This document shows, in pieces, positions 1 to 6,782 of a DNA stretch of 8,029 bases (position 1 is the first letter of the stretch; every line of letters begins with the position of its first letter). Source of the stretch: Spirochaetia bacterium (GTDB taxonomy: Bacteria; Spirochaetota; Spirochaetia; Treponematales; Breznakiellaceae); the NCBI GenBank assembly GCA_025997655.1, contig BNUW01000115.1, positions 1 to 8,029 on the forward strand. The letters run 5' to 3'. Below the pieces are notes generated by a model. The model was given only the letters and a program-made list of their open reading frames with translations, was not told the origin of the DNA and did not search any database. A program made the position numbers and the translations under genes.

Positions 1-2
1 TT

Positions 3-1826
3 GCAACGGAGCCGGGAACCGGGCAGGTGCAGGTGTCCATCGCGGGTGAGGACTTTGCCCCGGCTGCCTCGGTGCGGACTATCTTCCCCACCCAGCCTAC
101 GCTTTCCTATAAGTATACCTTTACCAAGGTCGGCGAAGGGGCGGGGGAGGTAAAAACCCCTGTTGCCGGTGAGTTCACCCTGGTAACGGGCAACTGGAAC
201 CTTACGGTGGATGCCTACCTTGAAGCAGCGCATACTAACCTGGTGGCATCCGGCAGCACCGCCGCCTTTACGGTTACCGAGGGCGTCTCCACCCCGGTCA
301 GCGTCACCCTGGAACCGGAGAAAAGCACGGGAACAGGAACACTCACCTATACCGTCACCTATCCGGCGGGGGCAACGCTTAATTCCCTCAAATGGGAAAA
401 GCTGGGCGGTGCAGTGCTTCCTAATTTTGATGTTACCACTTTTACTGACGATGGCGTTACCAAAACCCTTTCGGAAACAGGGACGCCGGTAGGCGCCGGG
501 TACTATGTGTTTACGGCTGCCCTGACTGATGGCTATAAAACCGCCGGGAAAATGGAAGTGGTGCATATCTATCAGAATTTGACCACCGAGGTAACCGGGT
601 TTGATTTTGTGGCGGACGATTTTACCTTGCCCGACATTACCCCCCCGGCGGAGGTAACCAGCTTAAACGCCGCCGCCGATAACGCACAGGTAGTCCTTAC
701 CTGGACAGACCCCGCAGACAGCGACTTTGATAAAGTGGTCATCACCTATACACCCGGCACAGCCCCGGCGGTAGAGGTTGGCGTGGGAACCCAAACCGCC
801 ACGATTACCGGCCTGACCAATGATACGGCGTACACCTTTACCGTAAAGACCGTGGACACCACCGGTAACACCAGCGCAGGGACTATCATAACGGCAACTC
901 CCTCTATCACCTACACCGTCACGGTGGACGGCGATGCGGTAACCGCATCGACTAAAATCGACTTTGTGTTCGCCGCCGCCGTTACCGGACTTACCGACGG
1001 TGACATCACCATAGCCGGAACGCCCGGCGCGGCAACCAAGGGGAGCATCACCTATACCGACAGCACACACTGGAGCCTGGCCCTTACCGTTACCACACCG
1101 GGAGCCGCCACCGTGTCCATCAACAAGGCCGGTATCGAAAGCGGGACGAAACCCATAACCCTGCATGGAGGCCTGACCTTTACGGCGGGCGCATCATCCC
1201 CCGCGTTTGGTAGTACTAATATCATGGGAGTAGCCTACGGCAACGGGAAGTTTGTCGCGGTGGGGCAAGGCGGCAAAATAGGGGTATCCTCCGATGGCGC
1301 AACCTGGGCGGCGGCTACTACAATAACCCCCGCGTTTGGTGGTAGTAATTCCATCATGGGAGTAACCTACGGCGGCACAACGTTTGTCGCGGTGGGGGAC
1401 GGCAAAATAGGGACATCCACCAATAACGGCGCAACCTGGTCGGCGGCTACAGTATCCCCCGCGTTTGGTAGTGGTGCTACTGATTACATCCTGGGAGTAA
1501 CCTACGACAACGGGAAGTTTGTCGCCGTGGGGGGAGGCACTGCTGGCAAAATAGGGACATCCACCGATGGCACAACATGGTCGGCGGTTACGCAATCCGT
1601 GTTTGGTAGTAGTGTTATCATCAGGGGAGTAACCTACGGCGGCGGGAAGTTTGTCGCGGTGGGGGATGGCGGCAAAATAGCGGCATCCGTCGATGGCGAA
1701 ACCTGGTCGGAAGTTACGTCCACCGGGTTTGGTGGTATTGCTACAAGGAGAGTAACCTACGGCGGCGGGAAGTTTGTTGTGGTGGGGCTGAACGGCACAA
1801 TAGCCTATTCAAACCCGCAGGAATAG
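3..1826 (+). CDS. Large repetitive surface/secreted protein, 5'-truncated by the window edge (FN3 domain, Ig-like unit, five propeller-like repeats)
   Basis: The reading frame is open to the left edge (first whole codon at 3), so the true start and any signal peptide lie outside the window. The internal GTG at 27 has no ribosome binding site and is not the start. About 607 codons are visible. In order: a beta-rich region (to about 640); a fibronectin type III domain (about 642-903, with 'VVLTWTDPADSDFDKV', 'TATITGLTNDTAYTF' and a closing 'TATPS'); an Ig-like unit (912-1169, 'GLTDGDIT', 'WSLAL', 'TTPGAATVSI', 'GIESG'); and five tandem repeats (1200-1823) built on 'GVTYGGGKFVAVG' and an Asp-box-like 'S-x-D-G-x-T-W'. 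All of these are extracellular-type modules, so I infer an exported adhesive or ligand-binding protein. No catalytic motif is visible. The Ig-like unit resembles those of the minus-strand lipoprotein ending at 6844. The substrate or partner is unknown. Confidence 0.85.
   Translation, partial: ATEPGTGQVQVSIAGEDFAPAASVRTIFPTQPTLSYKYTFTKVGEGAGEVKTPVAGEFTLVTGNWNLTVDAYLEAAHTNLVASGSTAAFTVTEGVSTPVSVTLEPEKSTGTGTLTYTVTYPAGATLNSLKWEKLGGAVLPNFDVTTFTDDGVTKTLSETGTPVGAGYYVFTAALTDGYKTAGKMEVVHIYQNLTTEVTGFDFVADDFTLPDITPPAEVTSLNAAADNAQVVLTWTDPADSDFDKVVITYTPGTAPAVEVGVGTQTATITGLTNDTAYTFTVKTVDTTGNTSAGTIITATPSITYTVTVDGDAVTASTKIDFVFAAAVTGLTDGDITIAGTPGAATKGSITYTDSTHWSLALTVTTPGAATVSINKAGIESGTKPITLHGGLTFTAGASSPAFGSTNIMGVAYGNGKFVAVGQGGKIGVSSDGATWAAATTITPAFGGSNSIMGVTYGGTTFVAVGDGKIGTSTNNGATWSAATVSPAFGSGATDYILGVTYDNGKFVAVGGGTAGKIGTSTDGTTWSAVTQSVFGSSVIIRGVTYGGGKFVAVGDGGKIAASVDGETWSEVTSTGFGGIATRRVTYGGGKFVVVGLNGTIAYSNPQE
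1200..1823 (+). repeat. Five in-frame tandem repeats inside the surface-protein gene
   Basis: Units begin at 1200, 1329, 1458, 1596 and 1722, giving lengths of 129, 129, 138 and 126 bases. The fifth unit is cut short at the stop codon. All lengths are multiples of three, so the frame is kept. Each unit has the order Phe-Gly, a variable Ser/Asn-rich loop, 'GVTYGGGKFVAVG', 'GGKIGTS', then 'DGxTWSAxT'. The DNA itself is closely similar between units (for example 'gggaagtttgtcgc' recurs), which suggests fairly recent duplication. By analogy with Asp-box and Ycf48-like repeats these are probably blades of a beta-propeller or a similar beta-sheet repeat. Five blades would be few for a closed propeller. 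Confidence 0.8.
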
Positions 1827-1834
1827 GGAAGCGT

Positions 1835-1850
1835 CCGGGGAGAGCCCCGG
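1835..1850 (+). other. Small perfect hairpin just after the surface-protein stop codon
   Basis: CCGGGG-AGAG-CCCCGG is a 6-bp perfect GC stem with a 4-nt loop, eight bases after the stop codon at 1824-1826. No T-run follows, so it is not an intrinsic terminator by itself. It may protect the 3' end of the mRNA. It is the first of three hairpins in this trailer. Confidence 0.5.
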
Positions 1851-1857
1851 CTGCCCA

Positions 1858-1919
1858 ATAAGCGGACCCATGCGGGGGCCGCCGGCGGTCTCCTGACCGC
1901 GCCCCCGCTTTCCGGGTCA
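1858..1919 (+). repeat. 62-bp hairpin-forming direct repeat, copy A
   Basis: This copy matches 2746-2807 at 58 of 62 positions, and all four differences fall within 1878-1884. It folds on itself. GACCC (1865-1869) pairs with GGGTC (1914-1918). GCGGGGGC (1872-1879) pairs with GCCCCCGC (1901-1908). GCGGTC (1885-1890) pairs with GACCGC (1895-1900) around a TCCT loop, leaving a five-base bulge at 1880-1884. It lies 31 bases after the surface-protein stop and 22 bases before an intrinsic terminator. The family of this repeat is unknown to me. It could be a 3'-UTR module, a REP-like dispersed repeat or a recombination site. Confidence 0.85.
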
Positions 1920-1930
1920 AATAGCGCACC

Positions 1931-2038
1931 CTAAGAGCAGACCGCTTCCGGAAAACCGGGGGCGGCTTTTTTTGCGAGAGGGGGCGTCCGGCGCCGGTTC
2001 GCAGGACAGTTGAAGAAAGGGAAAGCCGATACCAGCAT
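1931..2038 (-). CDS. Possible 35-residue third gene of the toxin-antitoxin operon (unrecognised, tentative)
   Basis: An ATG at 2038-2036 is preceded by AGGAGG (complement of 2045-2050) at a 6-nt spacing. That is a better ribosome binding site than most annotated genes here have, and it directly overlaps the toxin gene's stop codon (2049-2051). The reading frame runs 35 codons to TAG at 1931. The predicted peptide starts 'MLVSAFPFFNCPANRRR', is basic and proline-rich in the middle, and has no domain I recognise. The 3' half is read through the complement of the opposing terminator stem (1942-1973), so the coding sequence may be the broken start of a longer gene whose remainder was replaced by this junction. 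I infer a translated or formerly translated leader, not a defined function. Confidence 0.3.
   Translation of the reverse strand: MLVSAFPFFNCPANRRRTPPLAKKAAPGFPEAVCS
1942..1973 (+). terminator. Intrinsic terminator of the surface-protein gene
   Basis: CCGCTTCCGG (1942-1951) pairs with CCGGGGGCGG (1956-1965), using two G-U pairs, around an AAAA loop. One C and seven Ts (1967-1973) follow. This is a canonical Rho-independent terminator reading + and ends the transcript of the gene that stops at 1826. Read on the minus strand there is no T-run after the stem, so it should not stop transcripts of the opposing toxin-antitoxin operon efficiently. Confidence 0.85.
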
Positions 2039-2048
2039 AATCAGCCTC

Positions 2049-2447
2049 CTATACCCGGGCAGCAATATCCCAAGGGTTGAGCAAATTGAGGCCTTCAACT
2101 TTTTTGAAATCGTCAACATTTCTGGTAACAAGGGTAAAGCTTTCAATAAGGGCAGTCGCCGCAACTATCGCGTCAGGGAGTTTAATTTTACTCTTTTTTG
2201 CAAGGGCTATAGTTTGCTGGACGACAATCCCATTGAGGGGATGGATTACCGAGCTATCAATAAAATCCACCAGGATTTTTTCATTTTCTGGCGTATCGTT
2301 GAACCGCAGAACTTCCATTTGGGAAATAACCGATAGGTGTGGTGTGTTGTCGATAATTGCGGCCACCACCTTCATTCCTGAAGTAGGGATTCGTTCCGCC
2401 AAATACCCAATAGTGACATCGGAATCTAAAAGGAATCCTAAGCCCAT
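2049..2447 (-). CDS. vapC: PIN-domain ribonuclease toxin (VapC family)
   Basis: A 132-residue protein, the usual size for a VapC toxin. VapC proteins are Mg2+-dependent ribonucleases that cut tRNA or rRNA when freed from their antitoxin. Acidic active-site residues are visible in PIN order: D8 and D10 in 'FLLDSDVTIGYL', E45 in 'SQMEVLRF', D92 in 'IKLPDAIVAATAL', and D112/D113 in 'LVTRNVDDF'. The ATG at 2447 was chosen because the PIN fold begins immediately after it and because it overlaps the last 10 bases of the antitoxin gene, implying translational coupling. AAGG lies about 9 nt upstream. Longer in-frame starts to 2558 only add residues antisense to the antitoxin frame. All catalytic positions look intact, so the toxin is probably functional. 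The exact RNA target cannot be read from the sequence. Confidence 0.85.
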   Translation of the reverse strand: MGLGFLLDSDVTIGYLAERIPTSGMKVVAAIIDNTPHLSVISQMEVLRFNDTPENEKILVDFIDSSVIHPLNGIVVQQTIALAKKSKIKLPDAIVAATALIESFTLVTRNVDDFKKVEGLNLLNPWDIAARV

Positions 2448-2662
2448 TCGTTCCGGCCTTCTTGCAGGGAATTTTGAAACGCATTGTATGCGCCATCGGA
2501 AAGCCGAAGCGCGCCAGCAAAACGTTCCGAGAGCTTTTTTTCGGCAGGACCCGGGCACCGGGGGGTGTTGTGCTTGAGATAGTCCACAAAATCAAGAATT
2601 TTTCCCAGGTAACCAGGCGGAAGCCCTTCAATTTCCTTCAAAAGCAATTCGGTTTCAGACAT
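2438..2662 (-). CDS. DUF2281-type antitoxin (VapB-like partner of the PIN toxin)
   Basis: A 74-residue acidic protein beginning 'MSETELLLKEIEGLPPGYL' and continuing 'GKILDFVDYLKHN'. This pattern (LPPGYLxKILDFVDYL) is typical of the DUF2281 antitoxin family, which sits directly upstream of PIN toxins. The C-terminal half ('KKLSERFAGALRLSD...') is the part expected to wrap the toxin active site. The start at 2662 is set by GAGGA five to six bases upstream on the minus strand (complement of about 2667-2671). Upstream in-frame starts to 2716 would place that ribosome binding site inside the gene. It overlaps the toxin gene by 10 bases in the standard antitoxin-first order. A possible -10 (TATTCT, complement of 2681-2686) lies just upstream with no good -35. 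Such antitoxins usually autoregulate with their toxin. Confidence 0.8.
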   Translation of the reverse strand: MSETELLLKEIEGLPPGYLGKILDFVDYLKHNTPRCPGPAEKKLSERFAGALRLSDGAYNAFQNSLQEGRNEWA

Positions 2663-2745
2663 ATTTTCCTCACTTCCCCTAGAATACATCAAAAAACGGT
2701 AAGCGCATAGGTGCACATGATGTTACCGGCTGGACGCCTATCCTA

Positions 2746-2807
2746 TAAGCGGACCCATGCGGGGACAGCAAGCGGTCTCCTGACCGCGCCCCCGCTTTCC
2801 GGGTCAG
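2746..2807 (+). repeat. 62-bp hairpin-forming direct repeat, copy B
   Basis: Same orientation as copy A (1858-1919), with four substitutions all within 2766-2772. It keeps the stems GACCC/GGGTC (2753-2757 with 2802-2806), GCGGGG/CCCCGC (2760-2765 with 2791-2796) and GCGGTC/GACCGC (2773-2778 with 2783-2788). The variable bases lie in the asymmetric internal loop, with one at the end of an adjacent stem. As with copy A, an intrinsic terminator follows (24 bases later), although no + strand gene precedes this copy. It may therefore be a duplicated 3' end or a boundary of an inserted segment. Confidence 0.85.
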
Positions 2808-2831
2808 CGCGTAAGCGCAGAGGAGAGTAGG

Positions 2832-2866
2832 AAGGCTTGGGGGCGAAAGTCTCCAAGCCTTTTTTT
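2832..2866 (+). terminator. Strong intrinsic terminator with no obvious gene upstream
   Basis: AAGGCTTGG (2832-2840) pairs with CCAAGCCTT (2853-2861). The stem can extend inward as GGGC/GTCT with two G-U pairs to a GAAA tetraloop (2845-2848). The run of seven Ts at 2860-2866 reads +. No + strand gene ends between 1826 and here, so the terminator appears orphaned: either a relic of a deleted gene, or the end of an unannotated RNA that starts in 2663-2745. Confidence 0.8.
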
Positions 2867-2884
2867 AAGGGTGGCGGCTTTTTG

Positions 2885-3268
2885 GGTGGCGGGGTGAGTG
2901 TAGGAGCCAACGGCGCCATCTTCACCATGACCGGCGGCACTATCAGCGAAAACAGGGCAACCAGCGCCGGCGCCGGTATAAACACGGCAGGCACAACTAC
3001 TATCGCAGGCGGACATATAGAAAATAACCACGGAATCGGTGTACGGCTGCAGGCCGGTTCGCTTACCATGAGCGCCGGATACATCACCGGCAATGAGACA
3101 GCGTCCACCAATTTCCAGGCCGGGTCCGGGGTGTTCATCTTTGCCGGTACGTTCACCATGACCGGCGGAGAGATAAGCGGTAACCGCGACATGGGGACCG
3201 GCGGCTTCGGCGGCGGGATTCACAACTACAACGGCACGGCTGATATACAGGGCGGCACTATCAGTAAA
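2885..3268 (+). pseudogene. Fragment of a beta-helix surface protein (broken at both ends)
   Basis: An open frame carries at least four right-handed beta-helix rungs: 'AIFTMTGGTISENRAT', 'TTTIAGGHIENNHG', 'SLTMSAGYITGNETAS' and 'TFTMTGGEISGNRDMG', then 'TADIQGGTISK'. The DNA repeats too: a 17-base match at 2921-2937 and 3152-3168, and a 14-base match at 2933-2946 and 3251-3264. Such rungs normally occur by the dozen in large secreted treponemal proteins. Here there is no start codon with a ribosome binding site and no signal peptide, and the frame opens inside the terminator at 2832-2866. After 3268 the sequence abruptly stops looking like a beta-helix and runs into the promoter of the next gene. 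I read it as a gene fragment. A silent donor cassette for a full-length relative is an alternative. Confidence 0.7.
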
Positions 3269-3318
3269 ATTAGGGTAAATCCTGATAGTAGTCCTGACAG
3301 TAATTCCAAATTTGAATA

Positions 3319-3348
3319 TTGTGTCAATTCAACCGCCTATGGTATACT
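3319..3348 (+). promoter_or_regulatory. Promoter of the Uma2 gene, predicted to give leaderless mRNA
   Basis: TATACT (3343-3348) is preceded by TGG, making the extended -10 TGGTATACT. A weak -35, TTGTGT (3319-3324), lies 18 bases upstream. Only six bases separate the -10 from the ATG at 3355, so transcription should begin at or next to the start codon. No Shine-Dalgarno sequence precedes the ATG. The same extended -10 occurs at 4100-4108. Confidence 0.65.
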
Positions 3349-3354
3349 GAGCGA

Positions 3355-3930
3355 ATGAACGGAAACGCATTGTTGAAAGAAGACGAATTTTGGACCTACG
3401 CCGCTTACAAGGACTGGGAACTGGCCCCGGGCGAACGGTATGAGCTTTTCCGGGGTAAAGCCATGGCTATGGCTGCCCCGAACAGGTATCATCAGTCAAT
3501 TCTTATGGAACTGGCCAAACAGATTGCGAATTATCTGACCGGCAAGCCCTGTAAAGTATACCCCGCCCCCTTTGACGTGCGGCTCTTTTATGAAGAAGAT
3601 GAAAGTGACGATACGGTTCTCCAGCCCGATATTGTCGTGATTTGTGATGAAAAGAAGCTGGGGCCGGAGGGCTGCCGGGGCGCGCCTGAATTTGCGGTGG
3701 AAATCCTGTCGCCTTCCAACAAGGCGGTTGATATGGAGCTCAAATTTGACCTGTACCGGCAGGCGGGGGTGAAGGAATACTGGGTTATTGATCCTGAGCA
3801 TAAAACCATCCATTGCTATGGTTTTGAAGGCGACCGGTTCTTTTTCCGTTCTTACGGTACAACAGGAACCGCCCCGGTGGAGACATTAAAGGGCCTTGAA
3901 ATAGATCTGAAACCGGTTTTTGCAGAATAA
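3355..3930 (+). CDS. Uma2-family (DUF820) restriction-endonuclease-fold protein
   Basis: A 191-residue protein matching the Uma2 family in length and layout. The N-terminal part has 'YELFRGKAMAMAAPNRYHQSIL' with the family's conserved His (H46). The core has PD at 91-92 ('LQPDIVVICD'), E116 in 'VEILSPSN', K130, and 'YRQAGVKEYWVIDP' (134-147). Together these form the PD-(D/E)XK-type nuclease core. No targeting signal is visible, so it should be cytoplasmic. The family is often expanded in bacteria with many mobile elements, and the substrate of most members is unknown. The ATG at 3355 was chosen over an upstream GTG at 3319 because the promoter -10 (3343-3348) would lie inside the longer version. 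All motif residues are present, so it is probably intact. It is probably transcribed alone, since the next gene has its own promoter. Confidence 0.88.
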   Translation: MNGNALLKEDEFWTYAAYKDWELAPGERYELFRGKAMAMAAPNRYHQSILMELAKQIANYLTGKPCKVYPAPFDVRLFYEEDESDDTVLQPDIVVICDEKKLGPEGCRGAPEFAVEILSPSNKAVDMELKFDLYRQAGVKEYWVIDPEHKTIHCYGFEGDRFFFRSYGTTGTAPVETLKGLEIDLKPVFAE

Positions 3931-3997
3931 TACGCACGAAAGGTAAGCGCACCGGTGCCCGGCCACCGTGTGATACCCTAGCCGGAGCGGGAACAGC

Positions 3998-4034
3998 GCC
4001 GCCGAAAGGGGTGTTCTTTCGCATACTGGGCGGC
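3998..4034 (+). other. Nested inverted repeat (possible RNA hairpin) between the two nuclease genes
   Basis: GCCGCC (3998-4003) can pair with GGCGGC (4029-4034). Inside it CGAAAG (4003-4008) pairs with CTTTCG (4016-4021) around GGGTGTT, with an unpaired stretch at 4022-4028. No T-run follows directly. The gap 3931-4115 has no coding frame I can support. This hairpin, a weak terminator and the next promoter are all I see in it. Confidence 0.4.
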
Positions 4035-4050
4035 ACAGGTAATACCTAAT

Positions 4051-4074
4051 AAAACCGCCTTTTTGAGGCTTTTT
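4051..4074 (+). terminator. Weak terminator-like hairpin after the Uma2 gene
   Basis: GCCT (4057-4060) pairs with AGGC (4066-4069) around TTTTG. Five Ts (4070-4074) follow, and AAAA (4051-4054) upstream could extend the stem past a CC bulge. The stem is short, so this is only a plausible end for the Uma2 transcript, about 120 bases after its stop. Confidence 0.3.
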
Positions 4075-4080
4075 GAGTAC

Positions 4081-4108
4081 TTGCAAGCCCTTATACTTGT
4101 GGTATACT
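4081..4108 (+). promoter_or_regulatory. Promoter of the PD-(D/E)XK gene, predicted to give leaderless mRNA
   Basis: TTGCAA (4081-4086), a 16-base spacer, then TATACT (4103-4108) preceded by TGG. The extended -10 TGGTATACT is identical to the one at 3340-3348. A second TATACT lies at 4092-4097. Seven bases separate the -10 from the ATG at 4116, so transcription should start at the initiation codon. The intervening ATAACCC carries no ribosome binding site. Confidence 0.65.
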
Positions 4109-4115
4109 ATAACCC

Positions 4116-4940
4116 ATGAACGATGACCACATAAATTGGCACGGCGCCTTCTACGATGCAATCCGCCTCGAACTGGAAGACTACCTTGACATGCTCACCT
4201 TCGAGTTTGAGCATCAACTGAACACCGATCCCTTAATCATCGACGCACTCATTCTAAAAAAGAAAAAACAAGTAGTCATAGAAAAGAACATAGCCGCAAT
4301 TTTTAAAACGGTCAACGTGCTGGAGTTTAAAAGCCCCGAAGACTATTTATCCGTAAGTGATTTCCATAAAGCTATCGCCTACACGCATTTGTATTGCGCA
4401 ACGGAAAAAAGCGCGGACATTACCGACATCACGCTTACCTTTGTTCTGACCCGCAAGCCCCGGGAGGTGTTAAAACATATTGAAACTGATTGTAAATACC
4501 TCGTCACGCAAAAAAACCCCGGAATATACCTGGTAACAGGCGGTCTTTTCCCCATACAAATAATAGAAACAAAGCTGTTGTCAGAAGATGAAAACATATG
4601 GTTAAAAGATTTACATAATGGTCTAGGGCCCCGGACCTTAGAAAAAATACTACAGGCAAGCAATGCCTATTTAAATTCGGATCACATAAAAGCCTATTTA
4701 GATGTCATACTAAAGGCGAATTACGATGCCATGGAGGTAATGAAAATGAACGAAACAAGAAAGTTTTATGAAGCGCTTGAACGAATGGGGGTAGCCGCAG
4801 AATTTGAAGCGCGCGGTATCGAAAAAGGCCGCGAAGAAGGTTTGCGGCTTACGGCAACGAATCTTAAAAAAACAGGGATGCCGCTTAACCAAATTGCCGA
4901 TGTAACCGGCTTGCCCATGGCCAAATTGGAAGGGCTGTAA
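4116..4940 (+). CDS. PD-(D/E)XK nuclease-fold protein, Rpn/transposase-associated type
   Basis: A 274-residue protein. The N-terminal half shows a PD-(D/E)XK layout: D43 in 'IIDALILKKKK', then E70-F71-K72 in 'VNVLEFKSPEDYL', followed by 'DFHKAIAYTHLYC', a helix typical of this fold. The C-terminal end has a charged helical stretch 'EARGIEKGREEGLRL' and a helix-turn-helix-like tail 'MPLNQIADVTGLPMAKLEG'. That combination is common in Rpn-type recombination-promoting nucleases and PF12784-type 'PD-(D/E)XK nuclease family transposase' proteins. I infer a DNA nuclease of accessory function. The exact family is less certain than the fold. The ATG at 4116 fits the promoter geometry and no upstream alternative has a ribosome binding site. 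It ends 55 bases before glpK, so readthrough into glpK is possible. It is notably AT-richer and more A-biased than its neighbours, which hints at a different origin. Confidence 0.7.
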   Translation: MNDDHINWHGAFYDAIRLELEDYLDMLTFEFEHQLNTDPLIIDALILKKKKQVVIEKNIAAIFKTVNVLEFKSPEDYLSVSDFHKAIAYTHLYCATEKSADITDITLTFVLTRKPREVLKHIETDCKYLVTQKNPGIYLVTGGLFPIQIIETKLLSEDENIWLKDLHNGLGPRTLEKILQASNAYLNSDHIKAYLDVILKANYDAMEVMKMNETRKFYEALERMGVAAEFEARGIEKGREEGLRLTATNLKKTGMPLNQIADVTGLPMAKLEGL

Positions 4941-4971
4941 TTTTTGCCTGCCGGACAGGTGCTAAGATTAA

Positions 4972-6486
<1,515 letters not shown>

Positions 6487-6567
6487 AGGCAGAACCAGGT
6501 GATGTTATTGTGCCGGACATTCTCAACACCGGCGCCAACTTTGTTGCCACCCGTACCCTGATACGGC

Positions 6568-6782
6568 ATGAACCCTCTATATAGTTCTATATTTATTGCC
6601 GGAAGACGCCGTTTCTTGACATTTGTCAACGATGACGCTATTTTTAAGATACTTTATTTGGCAATTCGCAATGCTTCAAAAAAGTAGGCAATGGCTTTAA
6701 ACCAATTTGCCATTTTGTTCGGAAATGAGTGGGTTCCGCTCTTATAGCAAATTGCTATTTACACAAAACTTATGACAGGCTC
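6568..6782 (+). pseudogene. Decayed 3' end of an IS256-family (mutator) transposase gene and element end
   Basis: Translation from 6568 gives 'RRRFLTFVNDDAIFKILYL' followed by 'AIRNASKK', then a TAG at 6685-6687. The same frame resumes with 'MALNQFAILFGNEW' (6691-6747). IS256/mutator transposases end with this order (FVNDDA-x-x-K-x-LYLA...SKKWTMPIRNWG...LNQLAILF), so the 'WTMPIRNW' part appears to be missing or replaced by the stop codon. After the stop, 6758-6782 ('tttacacaaaacttatgaca' and on) looks like the terminal inverted repeat of such elements. Everything upstream, including the DDE catalytic residues, is absent, so the element is dead. It lies between glpK and the minus-strand lipoprotein. 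The match is from memory of the family. Confidence 0.65.

Noticed and set aside
663..1595. Two glycine- and cysteine-rich minus-strand open frames opposite the surface-protein repeats.
   Set aside because: Shadow frames of the tandem repeat coding sequence. The periodic pattern comes from the + strand repeat.
1858..2807. Canonical integron attC sites.
   Set aside because: The repeats fold like attC but lack the RYYYAAC and GTTRRRY core sites, and no integrase gene is in the window.
2701..3960. Short similarity TAAGCGCA..GGTGC.C at 2701-2717 and 3944-3960 (14 of 17 bases).
   Set aside because: Too short and imperfect to call a repeat family from two occurrences. It may be chance or part of a degenerate dispersed repeat.
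6616..6644. TTGACA, 17-base spacer, TATTTT: a good-looking promoter in the gap after glpK, with a TTGACA-TT-TGTCAA palindrome, suggesting a small RNA ending at the 6782-6827 hairpin.
   Set aside because: The same bases encode 'FLTFVNDDAIF' of the IS256 transposase remnant, so the motif is most simply a coincidence of coding sequence. The hairpin lacks an adjacent T-run. RNA data could revive it.
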